Assembly (NCBI RefSeq): GCF_024707525.1
Contig: NZ_CP062231.1
Span: 1,054,001-1,118,000 of the forward strand
Origin: Rhizobium sp. TH2
Lineage (GTDB): Bacteria > Pseudomonadota > Alphaproteobacteria > Rhizobiales > Rhizobiaceae
Direction of reading: 5' to 3'
Length of the DNA stretch: 64,000 nt
Shown here: piece by piece, positions 63,947-64,000 of the stretch
Numbering within the stretch: the stretch's first letter is position 1
Layout of the letters: every line of letters starts with the position of its first letter
The notes under the pieces: model-generated
The model's database searches: none
What the model was told of the DNA's origin: nothing
Seen by the model: only the letters and a program-made list of their open reading frames with translations
Translations under genes and position numbers: made by a program

Positions 63947-64000
63947 ATGCAGACCATTCGCTTCGATGCATCGGAATTCCTCGACGACGAGGAAGTCATC
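63947..64000 (+). CDS. Antitoxin gene, start only (3' end outside window)
   Basis: Eighteen codons from ATG 63947 are visible (MQTIRFDASEFLDDEEVI), 3 nt after the toxin stop. The start and position match antitoxins that follow COG3657-type toxins, which generally begin with a short strand and a DxxEFLxxEE-like segment before a helix-turn-helix. Whether the rest is intact cannot be seen. Confidence 0.55.
   Translation, partial: MQTIRFDASEFLDDEEVI

Overview
The window is a 64 kb piece of an alphaproteobacterial chromosome, almost certainly Rhizobiaceae (Rhizobium/Agrobacterium/Neorhizobium lineage). The reasons are high GC, DUF1217 and DUF6101 proteins, the IalB-type protein next to a cox operon, and the housekeeping order fabI, dnaJ-like, surface lipoprotein, pdxH, aroC, ribB, tldD, ialB, coxBA-ctaB-coxF-ctaG-coxC, which I recall as typical of that family. 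No rRNA, tRNA, CRISPR array, insertion sequence or prophage was seen.

Layout. 1-6.6 kb: TPR-LysM protein (5' end outside the window), ispE, moaB, a small secreted CxxC protein, purD, an OmpV/MipA-type porin and ubiA. 6.6-11.8 kb: an acidic 599-aa RTX protein, a DUF6101 protein and a six-repeat DUF1217 protein. 11.8-14.8 kb: the molybdate operon modABC behind a near-consensus ModE operator, with a DNA-binding-only modE convergent to it. 14.8-21.4 kb: FAD-linked oxidase, Sua5-type tRNA modification enzyme, an unrecognised 203-aa protein, secreted GH25 lysozyme, cupin, SH3 protein and CorA-type transporter. 21.5-31.5 kb: acyl-CoA dehydrogenase/enoyl-CoA hydratase, an agmatinase-family hydrolase, two rRNA methyltransferase genes (tlyA and a RumA type), pirin, a beta-lactamase-like serine hydrolase and dxs.

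31.5-37.5 kb is the most accessory-looking block: two tandem paralogues that join a beta-helix-like region to a short RTX block and a C-terminal secretion-type tail, a 41-codon ORF just upstream that encodes essentially only that tail, then a DUF4424 protein and a chemoreceptor. The 16-bp palindrome TGTTCCC-NN-GGTAACA stands upstream of this RTX operon and also upstream of the unlinked 599-aa RTX gene, suggesting that one regulator controls both. No type I secretion transporter genes are in the window.

37.7-52.8 kb: xseB, a deacetylase-fold protein, bioY with a terminator lying across the start codons of the next gene (DUF1284), two J-domain proteins, a phosphatase, fabI, a surface lipoprotein, pdxH, a polysaccharide deacetylase, DUF1344, aroC, ribB (with a degenerate RibA-like half), two overlapping sulfotransferase-like genes and a membrane protein. 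52.8-53.0 kb is a nested ~202-bp palindrome that exactly fills a gap between convergent genes. 53-64 kb: a gamma-butyrobetaine-dioxygenase-like gene with a divergent LysR gene, tldD, an intact type II toxin-antitoxin pair, ialB, the cytochrome aa3 oxidase operon, and at the right edge a broken toxin followed by an apparently intact antitoxin.

All functional calls rest on reading motifs and recalled family features; no database search was possible.
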